Assembly: GCA_947164825.1 (NCBI GenBank) | Contig: CAMUYE010000011.1 | Coordinates: 1 to 38,451, forward strand | Direction: 5' to 3' | From: an uncultured Clostridia bacterium | GTDB taxonomy: Bacteria; Bacillota; Clostridia; Oscillospirales; Oscillospiraceae | DNA length: 38,451 bases | Shown here: piece after piece, positions 6,821 through 14,899 of the stretch | How the letters are laid out: each line of letters opens with the position of its first letter | Position numbering within the stretch: position 1 is the stretch's first letter | Notes under the pieces: model-generated | Told to the model about the DNA's origin: nothing | The model's database searches: none | Seen by the model: only the letters and a program-made list of their open reading frames with translations | Program-made: the position numbers and the translations under genes

Positions 6821-7651
6821 TCAGCCTCCGGTCTCCGCCGTGCCGTCCGCTTCCGTCGGCTCGACCCGCTCCGCCTCCAGGGTCAGAGCTCTGGCGGGGA
6901 AATCGGTGAAATAGCAGTCCACGTTCAATCCGATGGCCCGGCGCAGCTCCTCCTCGCTGTTCAGGGTCCAGACGCAGATCTCCTTGCCGTGCTGGTGAAT
7001 CCAACTGCAGTTGAACTCCGTCATCAGCGGCTTTTCGATGGCCACGATCTCCACCGAATCCTCTATGCAGGCCCAGTTTATGCCGTTCTGGGTTTTGACG
7101 AGCAGCATGCGGCGAACCGTCGGGCAGCGCTCCTGCATGGCTTTCAGCGCCGGGGTGTTCCAGGCCTGGAGGATCATACGCTCTTCCAGACCGAACTCTT
7201 CGATCAGGGCAAAGAGGGGCTCTACCTGCTCTATTTCGCGGACCTCCACCACGAAGCCGGCCTTCTTCCGATAGGCGGCGAAGACATCTCTCAGCTTCAG
7301 AATCTTCTGGCCGTCGGCGGTCCGCAGGGCGTCGATCTCCTTGTCGGTGAGCTCGGCAAAGGGTCGGGTTTCGCCGGTCATACGCTCCGGGGTTTTATCG
7401 TGGGAGACGTAAAGCGTGCCGTCGGCGGAGAGAACCAGATCCTGTTCCAACCACTGGGCCCCCTCCGCAATAGCCAGATCGTAGGCGGCGCGGCTGTGCT
7501 CCGTGGCCTCCCCGGAGGCCCCCCGATGGGCGAACACGTGGTTGGCAGGCCCAGGCTCCAGCTCCGTCATGCAGCCCGCAAGCGGCAGGAACAGAAGCGG
7601 CAGGAGCAGAAGCAGCAGACCGGGAAGAACAGATCGCAAACGGTGATTCAT
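6821..7651 (-). CDS. Glycerophosphodiester phosphodiesterase lipoprotein
   Basis: About 276 residues. A signal peptide with a lipobox (LPLAGC, lipidated Cys near residue 27 from this start) places it on the outer face of the membrane. The GDPD catalytic features are all visible: AHRGASGEATEHS, the metal-binding pair in WLEQDL, SHD, VVEVRE, and the closing VWTLNSEEELRRAIGLNVDCYFTDFP. It should hydrolyse glycerophosphodiesters to glycerol-3-phosphate and an alcohol. I start at the ATG at 7651, which has GGGGGTG upstream; the frame is also open to a TTG at 7666. A good promoter is at 7690-7718. It leads a two-gene unit with the radical SAM gene. Confidence 0.92.
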   Translation of the reverse strand: MNHRLRSVLPGLLLLLLPLLFLPLAGCMTELEPGPANHVFAHRGASGEATEHSRAAYDLAIAEGAQWLEQDLVLSADGTLYVSHDKTPERMTGETRPFAELTDKEIDALRTADGQKILKLRDVFAAYRKKAGFVVEVREIEQVEPLFALIEEFGLEERMILQAWNTPALKAMQERCPTVRRMLLVKTQNGINWACIEDSVEIVAIEKPLMTEFNCSWIHQHGKEICVWTLNSEEELRRAIGLNVDCYFTDFPARALTLEAERVEPTEADGTAETGG

Positions 7652-7689
7652 GGGTCGCACCCCCAAGCAGTTTTGCCTGTAATAGACCT

Positions 7690-7718
7690 ATTATATCAGA
7701 AAAAACAGGAAATCGCAA
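7690..7718 (-). promoter_or_regulatory. Promoter of the GDPD-radical SAM unit
   Basis: On the reverse strand: TTGCGA (7718-7713), a 17-bp spacer, TATAAT (7695-7690). Confidence 0.75.
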
Positions 7719-7800
7719 GCCTTATCGGGTGTCCGCGCCGGGATGGACGCTATGGTTTGTGAGGATATGGGCCGGAAGCCTTGTCGGTACGGATAAAAGG

Positions 7801-7828
7801 ACCGCCCGCCGTTTCCGGCGGGCGGTGG
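7801..7828 (-). terminator. Probable terminator after the VWA lipoprotein gene
   Basis: A perfect GC-rich stem, ACCGCCCGCCG / CGGCGGGCGGT with a four-base loop, followed on the reverse strand by CCTTTTA. The T-tract is short. A second hairpin (GACCCGGC / GCCGGGTC, 7862-7881) overlaps the stop codon. Confidence 0.65.
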
Positions 7829-7879
7829 ATGAGCGTGTATGGGGCGATGCGCGGGCCGGGTGACCCGGCCGCAGCCGGG

Positions 7880-9292
7880 TCAGGCGGGCTTCGCCTCGGT
7901 GATGATGCGGACGATCAGATCCTGGAGCAGCTCCACCTCGTAGTCGCCCACGATGGGCTCCAGGTGGGAGCCGCCCACGCCGGAGTCGTCGGTCAGGAAG
8001 ACGTAGCTGCCGTTGGTCAGGATGGCCAGGGCCCGGCCGAAGAGCTCCGTGTCCCGCTCGGCGTTGGAGGCCACCACGGGGATCACCCGGACGCCCTTTT
8101 CCGCGGCGGCTTTCACGGCGGCCTGAAGGGCCGCTTCCTTGCCCTCGTGAGGAGGCGCGTCGAAGATCAGGAAGGCCAGCTTCACCGCGTCGTCCCGCCA
8201 TTCGCCGTTCTCCGTCAGGCACTCCGTCAGGATCTCGGCCACGGCCTCGGGGGTGTCGCCGCCGCCGTCGGCGTATTCGGCGTTGATCTTCGCCTGGATT
8301 TCGGCCACGTCGGAGCTGAAGCCGTTGGTGCGGGTCACGTAGTCGTCGCCCTGGTCCCGGTAGAAGTTGACGGACCAGGTGACGCCGTCATTGCCCACGC
8401 GCTCGGCGATGGCGGAGAAGTCCTTCTGCAGATAGGCGATCTCGTCGGCCATGGAGCCGGTGGTGTCCACGATGAACATGACCTGTAGGTTCGTCTGAGC
8501 GGGAGCGGCGCCGGAGCCTTCGAGGACCACGCTGTCCAGGCGCTTCATGGTGGTCTGGCCCTGGGGATCGGAGCCGGATTCGGGCACGTTCACCGGCGTG
8601 GAGGCCTCGCCGCAGACCACCCGGTCAGGGGTCTGGCCTTCGGCAAAGAAGACGTAGGCCGTGCCGGTCTTGTCCGTGCGGGCGGTCCAGAGGACCCGGC
8701 CCTCGGCGTCCAGCAGGGTGACGGTCTCGTTGGCCTGACCGGTCATGGCCGCGTTGGTCACCTGGACCTCGATGCGGTTCCGGGGATCCAGACCGAAGGA
8801 GGGGAAGGTGATCTTCCCGCTGTTGACCAGATTCGTGAAGAAGGGCCAGTTTTGGTTGTCGTTCCACTCGGCGGCGGTGAGCTTCAGGGCCTCGCCGGGG
8901 TCGGGGTCTTGCTCGCCGGGGAGGACGGGGTCTTCCCAGATGGGCTCGTCGCCGGGCTCTTCGGGAGCGGGGTCGCCCGGTTCCGCGGGCTCACCGCTGT
9001 CGGCCCGGCCCTCGCCTTCGCCGTAGAAGGAGACGCCGTCGGAGCTCTTTCCGGTATAGCTGAAGTCAAAGCCCGCCGGGGCTTCCGGGACAGAGAAGCC
9101 GCCCTCATAGTCCGCCGGGACGTCCGGAAGGGCTGGGTCGTCGTTGAGCTCCGGCCCGCCGACGGCCGTGGCGGCGGGCTTGGCGGACTCGGCGGGGGTT
9201 TTGCCGGATTCGGGGGCCGTCGGCTTCGCCGCACAAGCGGCCAGAGACAGGAGCAGACAGAAGACAAGAAGCGTAACAAAGAGTCGTTTCAT
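7880..9292 (-). CDS. VWA-domain lipoprotein
   Basis: 470 residues. A signal peptide and lipobox (SLAAC, Cys20) anchor it outside the cell. A Pro/Glu/Gly-rich, low-complexity stretch covers about 25-145. An Ig-like or carboxypeptidase-regulatory-like segment follows (about 170-235). The von Willebrand factor A domain is at about 265-465, with a complete metal-ion-dependent adhesion site: DTTGSM, the GGGDTPEA threonine and the later FDAPPHE aspartate. Such domains mediate divalent-cation-dependent protein binding; the partner is unknown. AGGAGGAAGCTTCC precedes the ATG. It is transcribed alone, with a terminator-like hairpin downstream. Confidence 0.9.
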   Translation of the reverse strand: MKRLFVTLLVFCLLLSLAACAAKPTAPESGKTPAESAKPAATAVGGPELNDDPALPDVPADYEGGFSVPEAPAGFDFSYTGKSSDGVSFYGEGEGRADSGEPAEPGDPAPEEPGDEPIWEDPVLPGEQDPDPGEALKLTAAEWNDNQNWPFFTNLVNSGKITFPSFGLDPRNRIEVQVTNAAMTGQANETVTLLDAEGRVLWTARTDKTGTAYVFFAEGQTPDRVVCGEASTPVNVPESGSDPQGQTTMKRLDSVVLEGSGAAPAQTNLQVMFIVDTTGSMADEIAYLQKDFSAIAERVGNDGVTWSVNFYRDQGDDYVTRTNGFSSDVAEIQAKINAEYADGGGDTPEAVAEILTECLTENGEWRDDAVKLAFLIFDAPPHEGKEAALQAAVKAAAEKGVRVIPVVASNAERDTELFGRALAILTNGSYVFLTDDSGVGGSHLEPIVGDYEVELLQDLIVRIITEAKPA

Positions 9293-9371
9293 GGAAGCTT
9301 CCTCCTTTGGAAAAAACGTTTCTGTCTATATGACGGTCAGATCGGGAAAAGGTTCCGGAACGGAAGCGGGA

Positions 9372-9495
9372 AATTCGGATTTGTTGCTCCGTAGGGGCCG
9401 ATGCCCACATCGGCCCTCACACCGATACGGGAACGGGCCGATGTGGGCATCGGCCCCTACGGGCGTTTTCGCAACATCCCGGCAAATCCCGATTT
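9372..9495. repeat. Palindromic dispersed repeat, copy A
   Basis: Outer arms (AATTCGGATTT ... AAATCCCGATTT) surround an inner palindrome of GTAGGGGCCGATGCCCACAT and its complement. Both inner arms are uninterrupted here, which makes this the unoccupied reference for the mini-inserts in copies B and C. Confidence 0.8.
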
Positions 9496-9519
9496 GCGCT
9501 TCCATTTTGTAAAGTTCTG

Positions 9520-9528
9520 TGCTATAAT
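9520..9528 (+). promoter_or_regulatory. Extended -10 promoter for the MATE gene
   Basis: TGCTATAAT at 9520-9528 is a strong extended -10. No good -35 hexamer lies 16-18 bp upstream. Confidence 0.5.
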
Positions 9529-9584
9529 CCGGATAGAACAGATACAAAGGAACGCTCGCCGGGGACGGCGGGCGGGTGAGAGAT

Positions 9585-11075
9585 ATGCGAGACAGGAAAC
9601 GCTCCGGGAGAAAGCTCTTCAAGGGAAGGCTTTTCAAGAGAAACCGCACCAGGACGAAGCTCTCCAAGACGGAGCTTTTTGAGCGGGCGCCGATCCCCAG
9701 GGCTCTGGCGGCCATGGGGATCCCCACCATCATCAGCCAGCTCATCAACCTCATTTATAATATGGTGGACGCCTTCTTCATCGGGCGCACCGGAAATGCC
9801 TACATGACTGCGGCCACCACCGTGACCCTGACCCTGACCATGCTCAATGTGGCCTTCTCCAACCTCTACGGCATCGGCGGCGGCAGCCTCATCGCCCGGC
9901 TTATGGGCCAGAAGCGGGAGGAGGAGGGCCGGAAGGTCAGCGCCTACGCCGTCCGGGGGGCCCTGGGCCTGGGCCTGGGCTATTCCCTGATCGTCGGCCT
10001 CTTCCAGTCTCCGATCCTGCGCTTCCTGGGGGCTTCGGAGGCCACCATCGGCTTCGCGGAGCAGTACGTCCTCTTCGTCATCGTCATCGGCTCCACGCCC
10101 ACCATCCTCTCCCTGACCCTGTCCCATCTGCTGCGGAACACGGGCTACTCCGGGAAGGCCAGCTTGGGTCTGTCCATGGGCGGGGTGCTGAACATGGCCC
10201 TGGACCCCCTGTTCATGTTCGTGATCCTGCCCCGGGGCCAGGAGGTCACGGGCGCGGCGATCGCCACGCTGATTTCCAACGTCTGCGCCTGCTGTTATCT
10301 GCTCTTTGCGTACCGGCGGGCATCGAATAAGGCTCCCCTGACTCTGCGGATCAAAGAGGCCCGGGGGCTGGCCAAGGAGCTGAAAAAGAGCCTCTATACC
10401 GTGGGCGTGCCGTCCGCGGTGCTGACCGGGCTCTTTGACGTGGCCAGCGTCTGCGTCAACAAGCTGGCCTCGGCCCACGACGACCTGGTGCTGGCCGCCT
10501 TCGGCATCGTGATGAAGATCGAGCGGATCCCCAACGCCTTCAACATCGGCCTGTGTCAGGGCATGATGCCCATTGTGGCCTACAACTACGCCTCCGGGGA
10601 CCGGGAACGGATGTACGGAGCCGTGCGGACGGCCCGGATCTGGGGTCTGATCGTCTCGGCGGTCTCGATCCTCCTGCTGGAAATCTTTGCCAGACCCGCG
10701 GCCAATCTCCTGCTCTCCACCGCGGCGGGAGACGCCCTGGGGGCGGCGGCCACCGTGACCCTGGCGGCGGCCTTCCTGCGGGTCCGCTGTCTGGCAGCGC
10801 CGGTGCAGCTGTTGAACTACCACTCCTCCTTCGCCCTCCAGGCCGTGGGCCGGGGCGGCGACACCCTGCTCCACGCCTGCGTCCGGGAGCTGGGCATCTA
10901 CATCCCCCTCATGCTCCTGCTGGATAAGCTCTTCGGCCAGATGGGCCTGGCCGCGGCCCTGCCTGCGGGAGAGGGTCTGGCGGCGATCTTCGCCCTGTGG
11001 CTGCTGCGGCGGGCGCTGAATGCAAATTGCAAAAATGCAAAAAGCAAAATGAGATGGAAAACAGGCGATATATAA
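9585..11075 (+). CDS. MATE-family multidrug/cation exporter
   Basis: About 496 residues with 12 predicted membrane helices. MATE proteins export drugs or metabolites in exchange for Na+ or H+. Family signatures include PTIISQLINLIYNMVDAFFIG (start of TM1-2), GIGGGSLIARLMGQ, and the second-half counterpart NIGLCQGMMPIVAYNYASG. The ATG at 9585 is preferred to the GTG at 9576. The first about 30 residues are abnormally basic and are encoded by degenerate 15-bp tandem repeats (KLFKG, RLFKR, KLSKT, ELFER); the conventional protein begins near ERAPIPRALAAMGIP. The last about 18 residues (NANCKNAKSKM...) come from a TGCAAAA-type heptamer array. Both ends therefore look repeat-extended. Confidence 0.93.
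   Translation: MRDRKRSGRKLFKGRLFKRNRTRTKLSKTELFERAPIPRALAAMGIPTIISQLINLIYNMVDAFFIGRTGNAYMTAATTVTLTLTMLNVAFSNLYGIGGGSLIARLMGQKREEEGRKVSAYAVRGALGLGLGYSLIVGLFQSPILRFLGASEATIGFAEQYVLFVIVIGSTPTILSLTLSHLLRNTGYSGKASLGLSMGGVLNMALDPLFMFVILPRGQEVTGAAIATLISNVCACCYLLFAYRRASNKAPLTLRIKEARGLAKELKKSLYTVGVPSAVLTGLFDVASVCVNKLASAHDDLVLAAFGIVMKIERIPNAFNIGLCQGMMPIVAYNYASGDRERMYGAVRTARIWGLIVSAVSILLLEIFARPAANLLLSTAAGDALGAAATVTLAAAFLRVRCLAAPVQLLNYHSSFALQAVGRGGDTLLHACVRELGIYIPLMLLLDKLFGQMGLAAALPAGEGLAAIFALWLLRRALNANCKNAKSKMRWKTGDI
11019..11054 (+). repeat. Heptamer array (AATGCAA type) encoding the MATE C-terminal tail
   Basis: AATGCAA, ATTGCAA, (A)AATGCAA, AAAGCAA, AATGAGA in succession. It is the same unit as the arrays at 34376-34457 and in the ung gene. 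Confidence 0.7.
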
Positions 11076-11117
11076 AATGATGATATATATAATGTATAAT
11101 GTCAGGAGGGTCTGATC

Positions 11118-11429
11118 ATGGAATACGCGCTGTATTTTGTTTCGTTCGGCTTTGGCGGGGCGCTGATGCTCTACGCCATTCTGCTCCGGCTGACCCTGGA
11201 CGTGAAGCTGATCCCGCGGAATTACGCAGCGGAGATCAAGGATCCCAAAGACTATGCAAAGACGGTCTCGCGCATGATTTTTTTCCTGGCGCTGGCCCTG
11301 CTGAGCGGCGGCTGGGTGGGGGTCTATGCCGGGCCGCTGATCGGGCTGATCGTGATGCTGGTGACTCTGGTGCTGGCGATCTGGCTCTGCGTGCGACTGT
11401 GGCGGAGCAGCCAGAACAAGAACCGCTGA
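11118..11429 (+). CDS. Small three-helix membrane protein, unknown
   Basis: 103 residues with three hydrophobic segments: about 5-25 (YFVSFGFGGALMLYAILL), 52-72 (MIFFLALALLSGGWVGVYAG) and 73-93 (LIGLIVMLVTLVLAIWLCV). A short charged loop (about 35-50, KDPKDYAKTVSR) lies between the first and second. AGGAGGG lies nine bases upstream. I do not recognise a family. It follows the MATE gene after a 42-bp AT-rich gap that could hold a promoter (TATATAATG). Confidence 0.75.
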   Translation: MEYALYFVSFGFGGALMLYAILLRLTLDVKLIPRNYAAEIKDPKDYAKTVSRMIFFLALALLSGGWVGVYAGPLIGLIVMLVTLVLAIWLCVRLWRSSQNKNR

Positions 11430-11436
11430 GGAAACA

Positions 11437-11575
11437 GATTCGGATTTGTCGCTCCGTAGGGGCCGAACTCGAAGAGTCACGAAGTATGCCCACATCGGCC
11501 CTCACACCGATACGGGAACGGGCCGATGTGGGCATCGGACCCTACGGGCGTTTTCGCAACATCCCGATTTTGCGC
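11437..11575. repeat. Palindromic dispersed repeat, copy B
   Basis: Same element as copy A. The left inner arm is interrupted by a 20-nt insert (11467-11486). The right arm is uninterrupted apart from one C-to-A change. Confidence 0.8.
11467..11486 (-). repeat. 20-nt mini-insert, copy 3
   Basis: On the reverse strand TACTTCGTGACTCTTCGAGT, in GGCA^TCGGCC. Stem ACTC-TTC-GAGT. The opposite arm of the same palindrome lacks it. Confidence 0.75.
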
Positions 11576-11580
11576 GGCCC

Positions 11581-11609
11581 TTGACTTTTCCAGAAAAACG
11601 CGCTACAAT
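11581..11609 (+). promoter_or_regulatory. Promoter of the thiT riboswitch transcript
   Basis: TTGACT (11581-11586), a 17-bp spacer, TACAAT (11604-11609). Transcription would start just before riboswitch stem P1. Confidence 0.8.
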
Positions 11610-11613
11610 AAAG

Positions 11614-11712
11614 CTGCTCTTCGGGGAGCCGGGCGCGTCCGGCTGAGACTGGGCGAAGACCGCGCCCTCACCCGTGAACCTGATACGGATCATGCCGTCG
11701 TAGGAAAAGAGT
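11614..11712 (+). promoter_or_regulatory. TPP riboswitch (THI element)
   Basis: The conserved core is readable: GGGGAGCC, CTGAGA (11643-11648), ACCCGTGAACCTGAT, CGGATCATGCCG and CGTAGGAAA. P1 pairs CTCTT (11616-11620) with AAGAG. It senses thiamine pyrophosphate and lies ahead of a thiamine transporter gene, the expected context. Confidence 0.95.
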
Positions 11713-11730
11713 ACCCGCTCTTTTGATCTG

Positions 11731-11757
11731 CCGACGGTGTGAAGCCGTCGGTATTTT
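11731..11757 (+). terminator. Expression-platform hairpin of the TPP riboswitch
   Basis: CCGACGG / CCGTCGG with a 7-base loop, then TATTTT. CCGTCG at 11695-11700, inside the aptamer, could pair with CGACGG at 11732-11737 instead. That gives an antiterminator alternative in which ligand binding would favour the terminator. The T-tract is weak and the ribosome site follows closely, so control at translation initiation is also possible. Confidence 0.6.
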
Positions 11758-11774
11758 CGAACGGAGGGAATAAT

Positions 11775-12677
11775 ATGGAAAGCAAACTGGAAACCAAACA
11801 GAAAACGAACAACACAGTCGTCAAGCTGACAGAGAGCGCGATGATGATCGCCGTCGCCACCCTGCTCAGCATGGCAAAGCTTCTCGACATGCCCTACGGC
11901 GGCTCCGTCACCCTGGCCTCCATGCTGCCCCTGGTCATCATCGCCTACCGCTACGGCACCGGCTGGGGCCTGCTGACCGGTTTCGCCTACGGCGCGGTCC
12001 AGCTCGCCCTGGGGGGCCCGAAGAATATCGGCTATCTGCCGGTGCGGGATTTCATCTCCGTGGCGACCCTGATCGTCGCCGACTACCTGCTGGCCTTCGC
12101 GGTGCTGGGCCTCGGCGGCGTCTTCCGCAAGCTCTGTGCGCGGCAGGCTACGGCGCTGACCCTCGGCTCCATCCTGGTTGCGATCCTTCGCTATGGCTGC
12201 CATGTGCTGGCCGGATGGACGGTCTGGGCGCAGTTCGACCTGAGCAAGGCCGGCCTGCTCTACTCCCTGAGCTACAACGCGACCTATATGCTGCCTGAGA
12301 TGCTGATCCTCGTGGTGGCCGCGATCTTCCTGGGCAACGCTCTGGACTTCCGTTCGGAGGGCCTGAAGCCCCTGCCGAAGCTGGAGAAGACCAACGCGGG
12401 CTCCGGCCTGCTGATGGCGGCGCTTTCGCTGTTCACCTTTGCGCTCTGCTTCGACACGATCCAGATCTTCAGCAAGCTGCAGGATCCGGATTCCGGCGTC
12501 TTCGTCAGCAACGGTCTGAAGGACGTCAAATGGCTGCTGGTGGCCCTGGTCACGGTGCTCTGCTTTGCCGCCGGAATCGCCCTGCTGGCCGTGCGGCACA
12601 ACATTGAGGCAAGCGCAGAGGAAACGACAAAGGAAATCGAGAAGGAACCCGAAGCCGAAGAGACGCCGGAAGCCTGA
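11775..12677 (+). CDS. thiT: ECF transporter S component, thiamine (ThiT-like)
   Basis: 300 residues with about six N-terminal membrane helices. ThiT is the substrate-binding membrane subunit that delivers thiamine to the shared ECF ATPase module encoded elsewhere. The core (LTESAMMIAVATLLSMAKLLDMPYGGSVTLASMLPLVIIAYRYG ... GPKNIGYLPVRDFISVATLIVADYLLAF ... YSLSYNATYMLPEMLILVVAA) matches the family. The substrate is strongly supported by the TPP riboswitch just upstream. The start at 11775 has ACGGAGGG seven bases upstream; an earlier GTG at 11739 lies inside the riboswitch platform. It is longer than usual ThiT (about 180-200 residues). The extra C-terminal part contains two further membrane segments (LLMAALSLFTFALCFDTI and WLLVALVTVLCFAAGIALLAV) and an acidic tail. 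Confidence 0.93.
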   Translation: MESKLETKQKTNNTVVKLTESAMMIAVATLLSMAKLLDMPYGGSVTLASMLPLVIIAYRYGTGWGLLTGFAYGAVQLALGGPKNIGYLPVRDFISVATLIVADYLLAFAVLGLGGVFRKLCARQATALTLGSILVAILRYGCHVLAGWTVWAQFDLSKAGLLYSLSYNATYMLPEMLILVVAAIFLGNALDFRSEGLKPLPKLEKTNAGSGLLMAALSLFTFALCFDTIQIFSKLQDPDSGVFVSNGLKDVKWLLVALVTVLCFAAGIALLAVRHNIEASAEETTKEIEKEPEAEETPEA

Positions 12678-12703
12678 TCTCTGACAGCTCGTGTCCCTCG
12701 TCC

Positions 12704-12745
12704 CCTGATGCCTGATGCCTGATGCCTGTTGCCTGTTGCCTAATT
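12704..12745. repeat. Heptamer array (CCTGATG type)
   Basis: Three CCTGATG, two CCTGTTG and one CCTAATT in unbroken 7-bp phase, between thiT and the DUF3810 gene. The unit is the complement of the GCATCAG unit in the serS upstream element. Confidence 0.85.
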
Positions 12746-12767
12746 TTGCATTCTCAAAGGAGCTTCT

Positions 12768-13829
12768 ATGTTCAAGCCCATCCGAAATCTGATCGGGGCG
12801 GGAGCGCTGGCGGTGCTGACCGCCGCGGCGGTGGGACTGGCCCACTTCCTGCCTGAGTTCTGGTTCTCCTTCTATACCGACTTCTCCCGGACGGCCATGG
12901 GCTGGCTGGGGGCGGCTTTCGGCTGGATCCCCTTCCCGATCTGGGAGCCGCTGCTGGTCCTGATCGCCGCCGCGCTCATCGCGGGGCTGATCTACGCCAT
13001 CAAACATAAAAAGATCCTGGGCTGGCTGACGGGGCTTCTGGAGTTCGCGGTCCTGATGGTCTTTCTGTTCATGGGACTCTGGGGTCTCAACCATTTCGCC
13101 CCCACCATCGGGGAGCAGACCGGCCTCGAGGTCGGGGAATACAGCGTCGATCAGCTCAAGCAGGCCGCGGCCTGGTACGCCGAACAGGCGAGCTTTTACG
13201 CGGAGGGCGTGGAGCGGGACGGGAACGGCGACGTGATCCTGCCGGAGTTTGAAGCCATGTCCGACGAAGCCGGGGAATGCTACGGGCGGCTGGCGGAGTA
13301 CAACGAGCGCTTTGCCGTCTCCGTCCCCCGGGTCAAGCCCCTGCTGGTCAGCGAGGCCTTCGCCTATATGGGAACTTCGGGGATCTTTGTCTGCTACACC
13401 GGCGAGGCTTCGGTCTCCACCGAGAGCTTCGGCCTGACCCAGCCCTTCACGATCTGTCACGAGCTGGGCCACAGCCTGGCCGTGGCCCGGGAGGACGAGA
13501 CCAACTATCTGGCCTTCCTGGCCTGTCGGGCCTCCCAGGACGAGCTGTTCCGATACTCGGGCTATTACTGCGCCTTTATCTACTGCTACAACGCCCTTTA
13601 CGCCGAAAGCCCCTCCGCCGCCAAAAGCCTCTGGGATCGCTGTTCGGAGGAGATGCTGCACGACAGCGACGTCCACGTGGAGCACAACAAGCAGTATGAG
13701 GGCAAGGTCCAGGATACCGCCCAGGCCGTCAACGACGCCTATCTCAAGACCTTCGACGAGGCGGGCGTCAAGTCCTACGGCCTGGTGGTGGATTATCTGA
13801 TCGCGGAGTATTTTTCAAGTCACAGTTAA
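12768..13829 (+). CDS. DUF3810-family membrane metalloprotease-like protein
   Basis: 353 residues. Three membrane segments lie in the first about 107 residues (about 8-28, 60-78, 90-107). They are followed by a soluble domain with a zinc-protease signature, HELGH (His231, Glu232, His235), and a downstream acidic region EDETNYLAFLAC that may give the third zinc ligand. This matches DUF3810, a family predicted to be metallopeptidases of unknown substrate. AAAGGAGC lies upstream of the ATG. It is separated from thiT by a heptamer array and followed after 12 bp by a metallophosphoesterase gene, with which it is probably co-transcribed. Confidence 0.88.
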   Translation: MFKPIRNLIGAGALAVLTAAAVGLAHFLPEFWFSFYTDFSRTAMGWLGAAFGWIPFPIWEPLLVLIAAALIAGLIYAIKHKKILGWLTGLLEFAVLMVFLFMGLWGLNHFAPTIGEQTGLEVGEYSVDQLKQAAAWYAEQASFYAEGVERDGNGDVILPEFEAMSDEAGECYGRLAEYNERFAVSVPRVKPLLVSEAFAYMGTSGIFVCYTGEASVSTESFGLTQPFTICHELGHSLAVAREDETNYLAFLACRASQDELFRYSGYYCAFIYCYNALYAESPSAAKSLWDRCSEEMLHDSDVHVEHNKQYEGKVQDTAQAVNDAYLKTFDEAGVKSYGLVVDYLIAEYFSSHS

Positions 13830-13841
13830 GGAGGGCTTCCG

Positions 13842-14702
13842 ATGAAAAAGAGCACGATCGCGGTGATCGCGGCGGCGGGAACGGCGGCTGTCGCGGCGGC
13901 TTCGGTCCCCTATTTCTACAGGCAGAGCACGGATCTGGCCGCCTCGCACTACGTCTTCCGCTCGCCCAAGGTCAAAGGGGCTCTGGAGGGCTTCCGCATC
14001 ACCCAGATCTCGGATCTGCACAACAAGGAATTCGGGAAGGGCAACTGCCGTCTGCTGGCCCTGACCGAGGCCCAGCTCCCCGACCTGCTGGTCATCACGG
14101 GAGATCTGACGGACAGCTACCACCCCGACCTGGAGAAGGCCCTGGACGCGGCGGAGCGGCTGGCGAAAATCGCGCCCTGCTACTACGTGACCGGCAACCA
14201 CGAGCATCGCATGAGCCGGGAACGCCGGGAGCGCTTCTGCGGGGAGCTGGAGCAGCGGGGCGTGCGCCTGCTGCGAAACGAGGCCGTGACCCTGGGCCTG
14301 GGCTCGTCTTTCCGCCTGGTGGGCGTGGACTGCAACCTGGCCAGGACCGACATGCTCCGGGAGCTGATGGCCGGGCGGCCGGCGGAGGAGCTGAACATCC
14401 TGCTCTCCCACAAGCCCCATTACGCGAAATACTATGAGCAGGCCGGGGTGGATCTGGTGCTGACGGGCCACGCCCACGGCGGTCAGTGGCGGCTTCCCGG
14501 CGTCGGCGGCCTCTACGCCCCGGGACAGGGGATCCTCCCGAAGTACACCGCCGGGATGTACCGGCTGGGCGATACGGTGATGTGCGTCAGCCGGGGCCTG
14601 GGCAATTCGTCCTTCCCCCTTCGGATCGAGAACAAGCCGGAGCTGGTCACCGTAACCCTGCGGGGGGGAGCACGGATGAGCGGCGCTCCGGGACAAAAAT
14701 AA
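13842..14702 (+). CDS. Membrane-anchored metallophosphoesterase (YaeI-like)
   Basis: 286 residues. An uncleaved N-terminal hydrophobic segment (about 5-24) is followed by a calcineurin-like phosphoesterase domain with all metal-ligand blocks: ISDLHN (Asp58, His60), ITGDLTD (Asp88), VTGNHEH (Asn119, His120), LSHKP, and LTGHAHGGQ. This set matches the YaeI/YkuE group, some of which act on lipid-linked phosphates; the substrate here is unknown. GGAGGG lies upstream of the ATG and the gene begins 12 bp after the DUF3810 gene. A long imperfect hairpin (14707-14751) follows the stop codon. Confidence 0.93.
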   Translation: MKKSTIAVIAAAGTAAVAAASVPYFYRQSTDLAASHYVFRSPKVKGALEGFRITQISDLHNKEFGKGNCRLLALTEAQLPDLLVITGDLTDSYHPDLEKALDAAERLAKIAPCYYVTGNHEHRMSRERRERFCGELEQRGVRLLRNEAVTLGLGSSFRLVGVDCNLARTDMLRELMAGRPAEELNILLSHKPHYAKYYEQAGVDLVLTGHAHGGQWRLPGVGGLYAPGQGILPKYTAGMYRLGDTVMCVSRGLGNSSFPLRIENKPELVTVTLRGGARMSGAPGQK

Positions 14703-14706
14703 AATT

Positions 14707-14751
14707 CGTGGAAAAGCGGCTATTTTCAAGGGAAAATGCCGTTTTTTCACG
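14707..14751. other. Long imperfect hairpin in the 344-bp gap before the giant subtilase gene
   Basis: About 20 paired positions (CGTGGAAAAGCGGC ... GCCGTTTTTTCACG with an inner ATTTTC / GAAAAT) around an AAGG loop. It may end transcription from the metallophosphoesterase gene. The rest of the gap holds a strong promoter and an about 140-nt leader with a small hairpin (CCCG / CGGG at about 14990-15012). Confidence 0.6.
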
Positions 14752-14870
14752 TATATACAGTCAGCCCGGAAATCCCTCTGTTGTGAAAACTGCCTAAGCG
14801 CGCGCTGAATCAGAAAAGGGATTTTGTAACATATCCGAAAGATTTTTTGAAAAATACGTGAATGAATCCC

Positions 14871-14899
14871 TTGACCGAATCTGCTTTTTATGATAGAAT
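14871..14899 (+). promoter_or_regulatory. Promoter of the giant subtilase gene
   Basis: TTGACC (14871-14876), a 17-bp spacer, TAGAAT (14894-14899). A second TTGACA at 14929-14934 has only a poor -10. Confidence 0.75.
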
